The position numbers and the translations under genes are program-made. The notes under the pieces are model-generated. The model searched no databases. It saw nothing but the letters and a program-made list of their open reading frames with translations, and had not been told where the DNA came from. DNA of 64,000 bases from Kingella oralis (GTDB lineage: Bacteria; Pseudomonadota; Gammaproteobacteria; Burkholderiales; Neisseriaceae): NCBI RefSeq assembly GCF_014054985.1, contig NZ_CP059569.1:1798001-1862000 (forward strand). The letters are read 5' to 3'. Below, in pieces: positions 24,394 through 33,505 of this stretch; the first letter of the stretch is position 1, and each line of letters starts with the position of its first letter.

Positions 24394-24424
24394 GGGAGGC
24401 TCCTTTGTCGGATGGGAATGGGGA

Positions 24425-24468
24425 AAAAGGCAGCCTGAAACGTTGTGATGCGTTTCAGGCTGCCTTTT
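24425..24468 (-). terminator. Inverted DUS pair after virD4
   Basis: AAAAAGGCAGCCTGAAACG pairs with CGTTTCAGGCTGCCTTTT, 12 bp beyond the virD4 stop. Confidence 0.7.
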
Positions 24469-24479
24469 ATGTGTGATGT

Positions 24480-26822
24480 TTACCCGCTTTGCCAATCATC
24501 ATCTTGCGAATAATCCTGCGCTTCCCACTCGTCATCGTCATCAGCGGAACTGGCGGGAATGGCATCAATCATAGCTTCCAGGCTTTGGGATGGATTCTTC
24601 ATGCCGCTTGCCAGCACGCTCATGCACGTTGGCATATCGTCAAGCCGCCACAGGTTTTGGATACCAGTGGCAAACTGACCGAGTTTTTCATTGCCGTCCA
24701 CATTGGGGAAATCGGCAAGGTTTTGGCTCATGCCTAAGGCAAGTTCATTGACTAGGTGTTGGGCAAACGGGTCTTTATTGTTTGCTGTTTCAATCTGAAT
24801 TTCATGCTGTTTGAGTGGTTTGGCTTTTTTCTCCTTCTTGGGGACGACATAACGCACTTTGCTCAAAGTGGGCTCCACGATTGGGATAGTGGGCGGTGGA
24901 ATTTTGGCACGCTCTTTGAATAGCGGGTCATCGTAATAGCGGATTTTGTCGGCATAAATCGGGGGCATGGCGGCCATATCCAAAATGCACTTATCCATCG
25001 GCATTTGCTTGATTTCCGTGTCGTACATCAAGGCGCGTTTTTGCTCGCTGATGCTTTGGCTGTGGCTCGTGCCTCTGCCTGTACTGCGGCTTTTGGATTT
25101 GGCTTTCACGGTTTCGTTGCCCAAAATCTCGCTGTATTCCTTGGCTTCGGTTTGGTCGCGCGGGGTAAACATCACGCGGCAGGCGAAGTTGGTAAAAAAC
25201 GTACGGGCGTTTTCGCGCCCGTAAACGGCTTCAATTTGCGCGGGCGATTGCACGATTATCATCAGCCGCAGCCCATAGCCTGCCACATACGACACGCCAT
25301 CCATAATAGCGGGCACGTTGCCCAACGCGGTGAACTCATCCATCAGCAAAAGGCATTGATGGGGCAGCGTGGTTTTGCCTGTTGCAGGGTTGAGGTTGTT
25401 TTCAGGCAGCCCTTGTTCTACGTTCACGTTGATTAACTGGCTGAAAAATAGGTTGGTTAAGCGGGCAAACGTGCCTGTTTCGGTGGGTTTGATGCCAAGG
25501 TAGACGGTCATGCGGCAGCGGCGGATGTCGTCCAAACGGAAATCATCGTCAGAGGTTACGGCTTCCACAATTGGGTCTAAAAAGATGCCCAAAGGCTGCG
25601 TAAACGTCGAGATGATGTCGGCGTTGGTTTTGGCATTGCCGTTGGCAAAATCGGCTAGCAGGGTATGGCAGGCATCGCTTAATGGCGCTTCGGACTGGGC
25701 GCGGTAATCCAGTTCAGATTTGAGCCATGCTTGTAGATTGTTGCTGGTTTCCTCATTGCTATCACTTTCTTGTTGGTTGGACGAGTGGGATACGCTATGG
25801 GTTTGGGTGGCTAAACGGTAGAGATAGCCTAGTGAACTGCGCTGTTTGTAATCCGCATCGCGTGTGGGGCGTTCGGCTTCGGTTTCAATCATGTAAAGCG
25901 ACAAACCCACAAACAGTTTGCGCGCGCTTTCTATCCAAAAGGCATTGCCGTTTTTACCACCGCCGTCCATGGGATACATAATGGCGGCCATATTGGATAA
26001 ATCGCGGTAGGTAAACAGCGGATTGCGTGAAATGTAGGTAAACGGATTCCAGCGGTGGCTGCAAATGTTTTGGCTTAATTTTTCGGCTTGTTGCGCCAGT
26101 TGGGCAACATGGTCGGCATCGCTCACGATATTGCCGTGCTCATCGCGCTCTTCAAACGCGGCTTTGCTGATGCCGGGCATTAAACCGCCCGGATTGAACA
26201 GGAACACTTTTTGCCCTGCTTGGGCACGAAAGCCTGCGGTGAGCAGGAAGTTTTCAAATTTAGGGTCGTAAACCACCATGCTGTCGCGGTAGTTGAGGCA
26301 GTTGGGCACAATAATGGATACGCCTTTACCTGCGCGGGTACGGGCGGCAACCAACACAAATCCGTTGTCCATCCAGCGCAATAATTGCCCTTTGTATTTG
26401 CCCAATAGCAATGCGGGATATTCGGCTTGGTCGGTTTGTTTTTGGTTTCTCTTATCGGCAGGCTTTCCAATCTTGGGTTTGTTCAGCAAACCTGCCTGGA
26501 ATATTTCGGCACGGTTGGCAAATCGCGCCGAGCCGTGTAACTCGCGTTTGGGTTTCATGAACGTGGCAACCAGTATCATCAGCGCGGGCGCAAGCGTGAT
26601 AATGCCTGCCAAGGCACATGATGCGATAAACGCGGTGTGCATGGTGGGCGACATTTGATGGGTGTGGGCAAAATAGCGGGGCAATACGCCTAGGCTGGCG
26701 GGTGTTTTTAACGCTTGCCAACGAGTAAACAGCATGGCGCCCAAAAACAAACCGCCCAAGGCAGCGGGCGGCGTGAGAATAATGCCCAGTATCACTAGGG
26801 GCTTTTTGGAAGGTTCGGACAT
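24480..26822 (-). CDS. virD4: Type IV coupling protein (VirD4/TraG)
   Basis: A 780-residue coupling protein. Two N-terminal membrane helices lie at about 9-32 and 64-88. Walker A is AARTRAGKGVS at about 159-169 and Walker B is LLLMDEFTALGN near the middle. It is the hexameric inner-membrane ATPase that delivers the relaxase-DNA complex to the VirB channel. The C-terminal 120 residues are acidic and likely recruit substrate. It stands between ssb and the primase-like gene in the transfer block. Confidence 0.95.
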   Translation of the reverse strand: MSEPSKKPLVILGIILTPPAALGGLFLGAMLFTRWQALKTPASLGVLPRYFAHTHQMSPTMHTAFIASCALAGIITLAPALMILVATFMKPKRELHGSARFANRAEIFQAGLLNKPKIGKPADKRNQKQTDQAEYPALLLGKYKGQLLRWMDNGFVLVAARTRAGKGVSIIVPNCLNYRDSMVVYDPKFENFLLTAGFRAQAGQKVFLFNPGGLMPGISKAAFEERDEHGNIVSDADHVAQLAQQAEKLSQNICSHRWNPFTYISRNPLFTYRDLSNMAAIMYPMDGGGKNGNAFWIESARKLFVGLSLYMIETEAERPTRDADYKQRSSLGYLYRLATQTHSVSHSSNQQESDSNEETSNNLQAWLKSELDYRAQSEAPLSDACHTLLADFANGNAKTNADIISTFTQPLGIFLDPIVEAVTSDDDFRLDDIRRCRMTVYLGIKPTETGTFARLTNLFFSQLINVNVEQGLPENNLNPATGKTTLPHQCLLLMDEFTALGNVPAIMDGVSYVAGYGLRLMIIVQSPAQIEAVYGRENARTFFTNFACRVMFTPRDQTEAKEYSEILGNETVKAKSKSRSTGRGTSHSQSISEQKRALMYDTEIKQMPMDKCILDMAAMPPIYADKIRYYDDPLFKERAKIPPPTIPIVEPTLSKVRYVVPKKEKKAKPLKQHEIQIETANNKDPFAQHLVNELALGMSQNLADFPNVDGNEKLGQFATGIQNLWRLDDMPTCMSVLASGMKNPSQSLEAMIDAIPASSADDDDEWEAQDYSQDDDWQSG

Positions 26823-26851
26823 GGTAGGCAGCCTGAAAATAAGTGGAGCGG

Positions 26852-27280
26852 TTAGAGGTATTGGTGCATGGTTTCGTCAATATCATCATCGGCGGGTGGC
26901 GGGTTTTCAGGCTGCGTTGAGGCGTTCTCATTCTTTTTGGCTTTATTTTTACTTTCTATGGTTTTGATGCTTTTGCCTTTCACTTCATAACCACGTTTCA
27001 CTTCGCCTGTTTGCGTGTTGATGTATTCATAAGACCAAACGCTGCCCCATATTTCCACACAATCGCCTTGTTTGAGAAATGAAGCAGCAAATTGAGCAGG
27101 CTGCCCAACCAGCTTCACAGCAAACCATTCTGTGTGTTCAATGGGGTTGCCGTTTTTATCTTTACGTTTGTCTTGGCAGGAAACGGATAATTTGGCGTGG
27201 GCGGTGCCGTCTTGAAAAAAGCCGATTTTGGGGTCTTGCCCAAGGTAACCAATAAGGTGGAAGGTGTTGTCGTAGGGCAT
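26852..27280 (-). CDS. ssb: Single-stranded DNA-binding protein of the ICE
   Basis: A 142-residue SSB with the OB-fold core (FHLIGYLGQDPKIGF, TEWFAVKLVGQPAQFAASFL, GDCVEIWGSVWS). The acidic tail is short and ends DDDIDETMHQYL, unlike the usual DDDIPF tip. This suggests that its protein-docking tail is altered. Such plasmid or ICE-borne SSBs protect the transferred strand in the recipient. It lies just upstream of virD4. Confidence 0.93.
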   Translation of the reverse strand: MPYDNTFHLIGYLGQDPKIGFFQDGTAHAKLSVSCQDKRKDKNGNPIEHTEWFAVKLVGQPAQFAASFLKQGDCVEIWGSVWSYEYINTQTGEVKRGYEVKGKSIKTIESKNKAKKNENASTQPENPPPADDDIDETMHQYL

Positions 27281-27369
27281 GGGGGTGTCCTTTCGGGGAG
27301 TGGATGAAAATGGGGTGTAGGTAGTTGTATAGAGATGAAGAAAGACAGCCTGAAACGGTGGGTAGAGTT

Positions 27370-27942
27370 TCAGGCTGCCTTATTATTTGCCAGCAGCTTT
27401 TCGGTCTCTTTACGCCAATGCACGGCAATCGCATCCAGCTCGCTGGCAGTGGGTTTGGTTTGCGGTTGGTTTTTCAGTTCAATCAGTGCATCAATGGCTT
27501 CACGCCTAATTTTGCTTTCCAACCAACGGGCAGCTTCGGGCACGTCTTTGCTGTACCAAAAGTTATGGCAATGGTGGCAAAGGGCGGCGGCGTTGTCGGG
27601 ATGAAAACGAATTGCCCAATGGCGACGGCTAAAATGATGGCTACACTGCAAACCCGTAGATTGTGCGGTGTAGCTTGTGCCGCAATGTTCGCATTGATAG
27701 TTGGCGCGGGCGCGGATGTAGTCGCTAAATGCGGCATCGGCTGCATTGCGGGTAAAGGTTTCAAAGTGGGCTTTGCCTGTGTCTTTGAGGGCTTTATCTA
27801 GGGCTTTGATGGTGGCGATGGCTTCGCTCAATGCGTCATAGAGTGCGGGCTGATTGCATTCTTTGGCGGTGCGTCGCCATGTTTGCAAGCTAATCAGCGT
27901 GTTGGCGGTGTCGTCTCGGTCTTTGAGGGTGATAATGGTCAT
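27370..27942 (-). CDS. HNH/NinG-like zinc-finger nuclease-type protein
   Basis: A 190-residue protein. A helical N-terminal half is followed by a zinc-bound core: CEHCG at about residue 89, then CSHHFSRRHWAIRFHPDNAA and LCHHCHNFW. The spacing resembles HNH or NinG-type endonuclease folds. The stop is supplied by a DUS. Its place between ssb and the secreted nuclease suggests a DNA-processing role, but the catalytic histidine pair is not certain. Confidence 0.65.
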   Translation of the reverse strand: MTIITLKDRDDTANTLISLQTWRRTAKECNQPALYDALSEAIATIKALDKALKDTGKAHFETFTRNAADAAFSDYIRARANYQCEHCGTSYTAQSTGLQCSHHFSRRHWAIRFHPDNAAALCHHCHNFWYSKDVPEAARWLESKIRREAIDALIELKNQPQTKPTASELDAIAVHWRKETEKLLANNKAA

Positions 27943-27955
27943 GGGGTGTCCTGCG

Positions 27956-27998
27956 AAAAAGGCAGCCTGAAACGGTGGAATGGGTTTCAGGCTGCCTT
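27956..27998 (-). terminator. Inverted DUS pair after the nuclease gene
   Basis: AAAAAGGCAGCCTGAAAC pairs with GTTTCAGGCTGCCTT, 26 bp beyond the nuc stop. Confidence 0.65.
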
Positions 27999-28023
27999 GT
28001 AGTTTGAAGGGTGTGGAATGGCG

Positions 28024-28551
28024 TTATTTATTCATTCTGCGCCACTGGCTCGGCTCAATCGGATTCGCATCGCGCCACAATCCTAATTTAGCTGCGCGTG
28101 CATTCTTTTCTTCTTGTGCGTACTGTGTACCACCATAACGGCGATATGCCCATGCAAAGCCGTCTTTCACCATCTGCTGATTGACGTTCAGGCTGCCCAG
28201 TTGAATATCGGCAACGGTGCGCCCGTAGCGGTCGGTATCCGTGATATTGAGGGTAACGGTTTGGTTGTACACCAAATCGGATAGATGCTTTTTCGCCTGC
28301 TGCCCAAAGGATTGTTGCTTTTCGGGGGCATCAATCGCATGGAGGCGGACTTTAATTGGTTGCTTGGCGGCGGTGAGACAAGTGAGCGTATCGCCATCGG
28401 CAATGCCTACCACGCGACAGGTGGTGGGTTGAGCGGTGGTTGGGGTGCTGTTGGCAAATGATGGGCGGTGGCTAGTGGCATAAGCAAGGGCTGCGCTGGC
28501 GAGGGTGGTTAGGATGGCTAGCGTGGGTTTATGTTTGAGTGGGTTGAGCAT
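28024..28551 (-). CDS. Secreted thermonuclease-like protein (SNase fold)
   Basis: A 175-residue protein from the ATG at 28551 with a signal peptide (KPTLAILTTLASAALAYATS). The SNase fold motifs are VVGIADGDTLTC, VRLHAIDAPEKQQ and DRYGRTVADI, carrying the catalytic Arg/Asp/Glu positions. A similar nuclease is seen next to type IV secretion genes in other conjugative plasmids. It would act in the periplasm or outside the cell. A frame extending to 28593 only translates a DUS. Confidence 0.88.
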   Translation of the reverse strand: MLNPLKHKPTLAILTTLASAALAYATSHRPSFANSTPTTAQPTTCRVVGIADGDTLTCLTAAKQPIKVRLHAIDAPEKQQSFGQQAKKHLSDLVYNQTVTLNITDTDRYGRTVADIQLGSLNVNQQMVKDGFAWAYRRYGGTQYAQEEKNARAAKLGLWRDANPIEPSQWRRMNK

Positions 28552-28573
28552 GGTGATAATTCTTTGGTTTAGT

Positions 28574-28615
28574 AAAGGCAGCCTGAAACGCAAAAAATGG
28601 TTTTCAGGCTGCCTT
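28574..28615 (-). terminator. Inverted DUS pair after virB11
   Basis: AAAGGCAGCCTGAAA and TTTTCAGGCTGCCTT flank a 12-bp loop, 11 bp beyond the virB11 stop; it marks the end of the virB block. Confidence 0.7.
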
Positions 28616-28625
28616 GTTGTATTCC

Positions 28626-29792
28626 CTACACCCGCCCACGCAGCGCGTAATACGTCGCCACTGGGTCATAATACAATTCGGTCATGTAGGTATGTTTGAA
28701 GAAACACACCACGTCAATCGTGGCGCGCACGGTGTTGAGAATGTACTCATACGGCATGGATTTACCTGCGGCGGATTCCATGGCGAGCTGGGCGATGCGG
28801 TAATGCACGCTGCGCGCATCGTTGGCGTGGACGGAAGTAAGACCGCCGGGGTGGCCGGTGTTGAGCGCGGAGAGATAATCCCACGCTTCGTCGCCGCGCA
28901 GCTCGGTCAGCAGGATGCGGTCGGGTTTTAAGCGCATACAGGCAGCGATGATTTGCTTGGCCGTAATATGTTCTTTGTAGAACAAATGGGCATGATTGGG
29001 GTGGTTAGGCGTGTCTAGCTCGTGGGTGTCTTCAATGGTAATTAGGCGGGTATCGCTGGGGATTAAATCCACTAGCGATTTGGTAAACGTGGTTTTGCCC
29101 GAACCGGTGCCGCCTACCATGCAGATGTTGAGTTTGCGGTCGATAGCGATTTGAAAAAAGGTGTTTAAGTCGCGGTTGGCTTTGGCTTCGAGCATTTGGT
29201 ACTGCCAGTCGGCCAAGGGCACGTCGTGTGGCAGCTTCATTTGGTCGGCGATGTCGGCGAAGTGGTGGCTGTTTTGGTGTAGGGCTTCTTGGGTGGTTTC
29301 GGAGGCGGCTTCGGCGGGGTTTTCAGGCTGCTTTTGATGCTGCCTGAAATCTTCTGCTTTGCCGTGTTCGGAATAGTCCACGAAGGCTTGTAGGCGATTG
29401 GTTTTAATGTAATCGCCTAGGCTGAATCGGCTGGTGGAAGGTTTGCGAATGGCGAATACGGCGGTTTTGTCTTCGCAGCTTGGTGGGAACATGATGTGTC
29501 CGCGCTCGCCGTCGGGGAGGGTTACGGAGTGGATAGGGTTGGCGGCGTTAATATGCTTGCTGTTGAAGTTGGCTAGCGCGTTAGCCAACTGGTGAAGCTG
29601 GTCTAGGCTGAGGTTAGGGTTTTCTATACGCTCCACACCGAAGCTGCCTTCGATGAATAATTCATGCGGACGGTTAATCATGATTTCGGTCAAACCGTCG
29701 CGGGCGAGCAGTTCGCTGATACCGAGATTGTCCAGAAAATTGCGGGCGGCAGCATCGGATTGGATAAGAGGTTTGGTTAGGGTGGATTGCAT
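28626..29792 (-). CDS. virB11: VirB11 secretion ATPase
   Basis: A 388-residue traffic ATPase. Walker A GGTGSGKTT is at 227-235, the Asp box is ITIEDTHELD, and Walker B and His boxes follow (RILLTELRGDEAWDYLSAL, TGHPGGLTSVHAN). The ATG at 29792 is preferred over an upstream TTG. Residues about 150-177 form an insertion rich in Gln/Glu (EDFRQHQKQPENPAE), partly DUS-coded, which explains its length above the usual 345. It powers pilus assembly and DNA transfer at the inner membrane. Confidence 0.96.
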   Translation of the reverse strand: MQSTLTKPLIQSDAAARNFLDNLGISELLARDGLTEIMINRPHELFIEGSFGVERIENPNLSLDQLHQLANALANFNSKHINAANPIHSVTLPDGERGHIMFPPSCEDKTAVFAIRKPSTSRFSLGDYIKTNRLQAFVDYSEHGKAEDFRQHQKQPENPAEAASETTQEALHQNSHHFADIADQMKLPHDVPLADWQYQMLEAKANRDLNTFFQIAIDRKLNICMVGGTGSGKTTFTKSLVDLIPSDTRLITIEDTHELDTPNHPNHAHLFYKEHITAKQIIAACMRLKPDRILLTELRGDEAWDYLSALNTGHPGGLTSVHANDARSVHYRIAQLAMESAAGKSMPYEYILNTVRATIDVVCFFKHTYMTELYYDPVATYYALRGRV

Positions 29793-29856
29793 GGGTTTTT
29801 CCAAAAAAAATTAGGCAGCCTGAAAGCGGAACCCGCTGTTTCAGTCTGCCTTTGCG

Positions 29857-31209
29857 TTACTGGCGAATCTTGGCATCTCCTGCATCCAATGTAAGCAGAT
29901 GCGGATTGACGCGCTCATACACGCCGCCAAAGTCCACATCGCGCGCCACAATGATGTTGATGAAGCTGCCTTGGTTCACATAGCCCGTGGGCGGGATGTT
30001 GATGCTGTTTTTCAGGGCTTCGGTTGCCATGTCCTGTGCCGATTGTGAGGTGTTGTCAAAATTGAAGGTTTGACCGTTGCCATTACTGTTCTTGCGATTG
30101 CCGGCATAGTTGCCCAAGTCGCCAATCAGGCTAATCATGATTGCGCCGCCGAAGCGTTGCCAAAAGTGGTATTTCACGTTTGCGCCGATGCCTGCTTCGC
30201 CCAGTTGTCCTGCCGAGGGGCTGGCAAGATTCACTCGCACACCGTAAGGCGTTTCCACTTCGTTCCATAGGGCAAAAATACGAGCCTGCCCTTGCAACAA
30301 TGCAGCGGTTTGCTCGCCGGTGATTTTGCTGCCGCGTTCCAGCAACAGCACTTTGCCGTTGGCGGAATACACGTCCTTATTGACAATGCAACGGGTAAAA
30401 CCTGCTTGGGTGGTAACAATCCGCGTTTGCAACGTACAAGGAATGTTTGTGCCTTTGGCAAGGAGATAATCGCTGTTGGCTCGGCGCATGGCGCGAACAC
30501 CGGCGGTTTGAGTCGGATTAAGTTGAGCAGCGAAACGGTTACCGCTGGATGCCGGGTTACTGTCGTCGCTTTGCAAACCGCTCATTTCGCTTTCGCTGAT
30601 GGGCGGGATGCCTTCACTGTTGTTGCCGGCAAGCAGTTTGGCTTGGGCGGCGGCATCATTCGTTGCGCTTTCTGTGCCTATGCTGCCTGTGCCACCATCG
30701 TTGCCCACCAATATTTCGCCCAGCAAACGGCGGTCTTTGGGTGGCGGTTCGGAGGCGGCAACGGTTTCCGCTTGGACGTATGCCACGCTTGGCGTGCTGG
30801 CTACGTCTGGCGTGATGCCTTCGGGCGCGGATGCTTCAACTTCGGCTTCTTGTTGCGCATCTAACTCGCGTTTGATTTTAGCTTGTTCAGCAGCAAAATC
30901 GTATTGTCGGTCATTGCTTACTTCGGGCTTTTTCTCCTCAGCGGGCGGTTCGGTCGGAGTGCGGTTTACCCACATCATCATAAAGGCAATCGCCAAACCT
31001 GTGCCCAACAAGGCGACGCCGCCCAATATCATTTTTTGCGGGCTGGAACTTTTGCCGCCCATGCTTTCTACATCGGCAACACCGCCTTCAATATTGATGT
31101 CGCCCACTTTGTCGTGCATGGTGGGTTGGTCGGCCGGTTGAACGGCGATTTCAGGCTGCCTGAAATCACCATCACTTTGTTTTTTGCGGAAACGGTTCAA
31201 TAATCCCAT
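29857..31209 (-). CDS. virB10: VirB10 channel scaffold
   Basis: A 450-residue protein. A cytoplasmic N-terminus of about 70 residues is followed by one membrane helix (MILGGVALLGTGLAIAFMMM), a proline/glutamate-rich periplasmic linker, and the C-terminal TrbI-type beta-barrel from about 250. The outer-membrane antenna region lies around GANVKYHFWQRFGGAIMISL. It spans both membranes and senses ATPase energy. It sits between virB9 and virB11. Confidence 0.96.
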   Translation of the reverse strand: MGLLNRFRKKQSDGDFRQPEIAVQPADQPTMHDKVGDINIEGGVADVESMGGKSSSPQKMILGGVALLGTGLAIAFMMMWVNRTPTEPPAEEKKPEVSNDRQYDFAAEQAKIKRELDAQQEAEVEASAPEGITPDVASTPSVAYVQAETVAASEPPPKDRRLLGEILVGNDGGTGSIGTESATNDAAAQAKLLAGNNSEGIPPISESEMSGLQSDDSNPASSGNRFAAQLNPTQTAGVRAMRRANSDYLLAKGTNIPCTLQTRIVTTQAGFTRCIVNKDVYSANGKVLLLERGSKITGEQTAALLQGQARIFALWNEVETPYGVRVNLASPSAGQLGEAGIGANVKYHFWQRFGGAIMISLIGDLGNYAGNRKNSNGNGQTFNFDNTSQSAQDMATEALKNSINIPPTGYVNQGSFINIIVARDVDFGGVYERVNPHLLTLDAGDAKIRQ

Positions 31210-31232
31210 CGGGGTATTCCTTTCTGTATTGG

Positions 31233-32123
31233 CTATTTCACGAGCCGCACGCTTTCGCCATCGTCTGTACCGTGGCGGTTGAACGTGCCCGTGGCGTTGT
31301 AGCTGCGGTTTTCAATGCCGAGCACCGATTTACCCGAACGCAAGATAAATTTGGCAGCGGTTTCATGCACCACGATGGTATCGCCTTCGGTATGGCTATC
31401 GGTCAGGCTTTCGCTGCCGTCTGCATTGATGCGGTAAATCACAGGCAAGGTGCGCCCGTTGTTAAAGCGGAAATAAGTAAAGCGTCCGTTGTCCCACATG
31501 GTGGTAGGCGCAAGGGTTTTGTCGCCATAACCCCAGTAATTGCGGTTATCACCCATCGCTTGAACGCCCCCTGATTGTTGCAAGGCTTGCTCGGCAGCAT
31601 GGCGTTTGGCGGCTTTGGCGGCACGCGCTTGGCGAATCTCTTCGGGGTAACGAAAGCGCAAAATGTAGGTAGGCGGTTGCTTATTGCTGGCCAGCTTCAA
31701 ATCAAAGGCGTAGGTACGTTTGTTGGAAACCACAATCAGGTTGGTAACGGGTTTTTCCTCCACGGGCTTGAAAATGATGTTGTTGCCACGCACCGCCAAT
31801 TTCCAAGCCAGTGCGTCACCCATGCCTGTTAGCGAGGATTGCGTATCTAAAAACTCGCCATCAGCCAGTTGCACCATCGCCGCGCGTCCCACTTGCGCGT
31901 AAATCGGATAAACCTTTTGATTGGAATAATCCTCGGTGCGGATGCGCGGGTCGGCAAAGGCAAGCGTGGGCAACAAAAAAGCCGCTAGGGTTAAGCGGCG
32001 GATGATGGGTTGAAATGTGTGTGGTGCATTTTGGCTACGCCGAAACGCGCTGCGCTCGTTTTGGTTACCCCGAAACTCACTACGTTCGTTTTCAGGCAGC
32101 CTGAAATGAATGGTGGGCATCAT
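31233..32123 (-). CDS. virB9: VirB9 outer-core protein
   Basis: A 296-residue protein, normally secreted to the periplasm. The mature part begins near ADPRIRTEDYSNQKVYPIYA, with the CagX/VirB9 strands and FTYFRFNNGRTLPVIY near the C-terminus. The start overlaps the virB8 stop (ATGATG), so it is coupled. The first 45 residues are odd: before the hydrophobic signal there is a charged repeat, NERSEFRG / NERSAFRR, coded by two imperfect 30-bp repeats. A shorter, later start is possible but none has a good ribosome site. Confidence 0.93.
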   Translation of the reverse strand: MMPTIHFRLPENERSEFRGNQNERSAFRRSQNAPHTFQPIIRRLTLAAFLLPTLAFADPRIRTEDYSNQKVYPIYAQVGRAAMVQLADGEFLDTQSSLTGMGDALAWKLAVRGNNIIFKPVEEKPVTNLIVVSNKRTYAFDLKLASNKQPPTYILRFRYPEEIRQARAAKAAKRHAAEQALQQSGGVQAMGDNRNYWGYGDKTLAPTTMWDNGRFTYFRFNNGRTLPVIYRINADGSESLTDSHTEGDTIVVHETAAKFILRSGKSVLGIENRSYNATGTFNRHGTDDGESVRLVK

Positions 32124-32824
32124 TGCACGGTCTCCTTATCGGTGCGCCAACTGGTTACTGTAAAACCCAATGGGTTGATTAGGCGGGCTTCGTCTGATAG
32201 CGCCTCATCGCGGTATTCGTAGGTGATGGTGGCAACGTAGCGTTGTGGTTCAATCACTTGCTTATCGGCCGTGAGCGGAATCATGGTTTTTTCATAACGC
32301 ACTTGCGCGGTTTTGCCAATGAAACTAATGGATAGAATTTTGATGTTGATGCGGAATTTGTCGGCTAAAACTTTATGTGGCGCGTTGGGGCTGTCTTTGT
32401 AGAGCCGAACCAACTCGGTTTGCAATGCACCATCCGACATCAATGCCGTTGCATCAAACGTATCTTGTACCGAATACCAATCATAGCCTTCACGGTATTT
32501 CACATACGCCGATAAGTTGGCTTTATCAATGACTTCGCCATAGCTTTGCTGCTGATTTTTAATCATGGTTACAATATCGGTTGCGCCTGTGTTGTTGTCC
32601 ACGCGCACCAAAAAGGGCACAACGGTTTTAAGCGGCGTCAAACCCGCCACCGCGCCTACGGCGATGCCTGTAATCAGCAAACACACACCGCAGATACGCC
32701 AAGCAATCTTGGCGTTTTTGCGCACGCGCTCGATTTCGGATGATTCAAAAATACGCGCCGCTTCAATGAATTTGAGCGGCGTTTTAAATTTGGTTTGAGT
32801 GTTGGAAGGAGAAGTTTGGCTCAT
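32120..32824 (-). CDS. virB8: VirB8 inner-membrane assembly factor
   Basis: A 234-residue protein. A cytoplasmic stretch, one membrane helix (IAWRICGVCLLITGIAVGAV) and a periplasmic NTF2-like domain with SVQDTFDATALMSD and VATITYEYRDEALSDEARL are visible. It contacts VirB9 and VirB10 and nucleates the complex. It begins 5 bp after the small lipoprotein gene. Confidence 0.95.
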   Translation of the reverse strand: MSQTSPSNTQTKFKTPLKFIEAARIFESSEIERVRKNAKIAWRICGVCLLITGIAVGAVAGLTPLKTVVPFLVRVDNNTGATDIVTMIKNQQQSYGEVIDKANLSAYVKYREGYDWYSVQDTFDATALMSDGALQTELVRLYKDSPNAPHKVLADKFRINIKILSISFIGKTAQVRYEKTMIPLTADKQVIEPQRYVATITYEYRDEALSDEARLINPLGFTVTSWRTDKETVQ

Positions 32825-32829
32825 GATGA

Positions 32830-32985
32830 TTATTCTGCGGTTGAGGTTGAATGAGATGCGGATTGAGAAGCAGGCACGTTAATGGGAAAAGGCGTGCCAT
32901 ACGGTTTGGGCGGGTTATGGGAACAGGCAGATAACCAAAAAACCGCCGCAAGGGCAGCAAAACAATATTTGAAACGTTTGGGCAT
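32830..32985 (-). CDS. virB7: VirB7-like lipoprotein
   Basis: A 51-residue protein starting MPKRFKYCFAALAAVFWLSA, with the lipobox LSAC; Cys21 would be lipidated. The short mature part is HNPPKPYGTPFPINVPASQ. VirB7 lipoproteins support VirB9 in the outer membrane. The position just before virB8 and the size fit, though such small proteins share little sequence. Confidence 0.75.
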   Translation of the reverse strand: MPKRFKYCFAALAAVFWLSACSHNPPKPYGTPFPINVPASQSASHSTSTAE

Positions 32986-33055
32986 AATTTTTCTTTCAAA
33001 AATAAAACGCCTTGTGGTGAAACAAGGCGTTGGGTTTAAAACAAACGGAAGCACT

Positions 33056-33466
33056 CTATCGGCGACTAAATAACGCCATCAAAAAGGTAACGGTGGCAAT
33101 AAGCATCATCATCAATAATGTAACCGGCCATGCAAACCACCAAAAAATAATATGGCACAAGAAAAAGCCGCCCACATTTTCCAAGGTGTCATGGAAGGGA
33201 TGAAATTCCATATTCAAGCCTTCGGTAAAATAGGCGGTAATCAACAAGCCTGTAATAAATTGAACAATCGTAGCCGAAAGCAAAAAAGCCGCGAAAGCAA
33301 CATCGGCCGGATGGTCAATCCAACGATTAAGCACATGATAGCGCAGATATTCCGAAACAAAATAAGTCGTTCCCCACGATAAGGCGAAGGCAGCAATCAA
33401 TACAATCCAGCACCACCAAAACGCCAAATTTCCTTCTGAATCTCTAACCAGTCTTCCTAAATCCAT
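33056..33466 (-). CDS. Multi-pass membrane protein inside the virB block
   Basis: A 136-residue protein with four hydrophobic segments: WWCWIVLIAAFALSWGTTYF, FAAFLLSATIVQFITGLLIT, FFLCHIIFWWFAWPVTLLMM and its continuation. It lies between virB6 and virB7 on the same strand. It is not one of the canonical VirB proteins and I do not recognise a family. The position suggests a role such as exclusion or channel assembly, which is inferred. Confidence 0.65.
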   Translation of the reverse strand: MDLGRLVRDSEGNLAFWWCWIVLIAAFALSWGTTYFVSEYLRYHVLNRWIDHPADVAFAAFLLSATIVQFITGLLITAYFTEGLNMEFHPFHDTLENVGGFFLCHIIFWWFAWPVTLLMMMLIATVTFLMALFSRR

Positions 33467-33505
33467 GTTGCGCTCCTTGATTGATGATGTGTCATTTTAA
33501 CCGAT

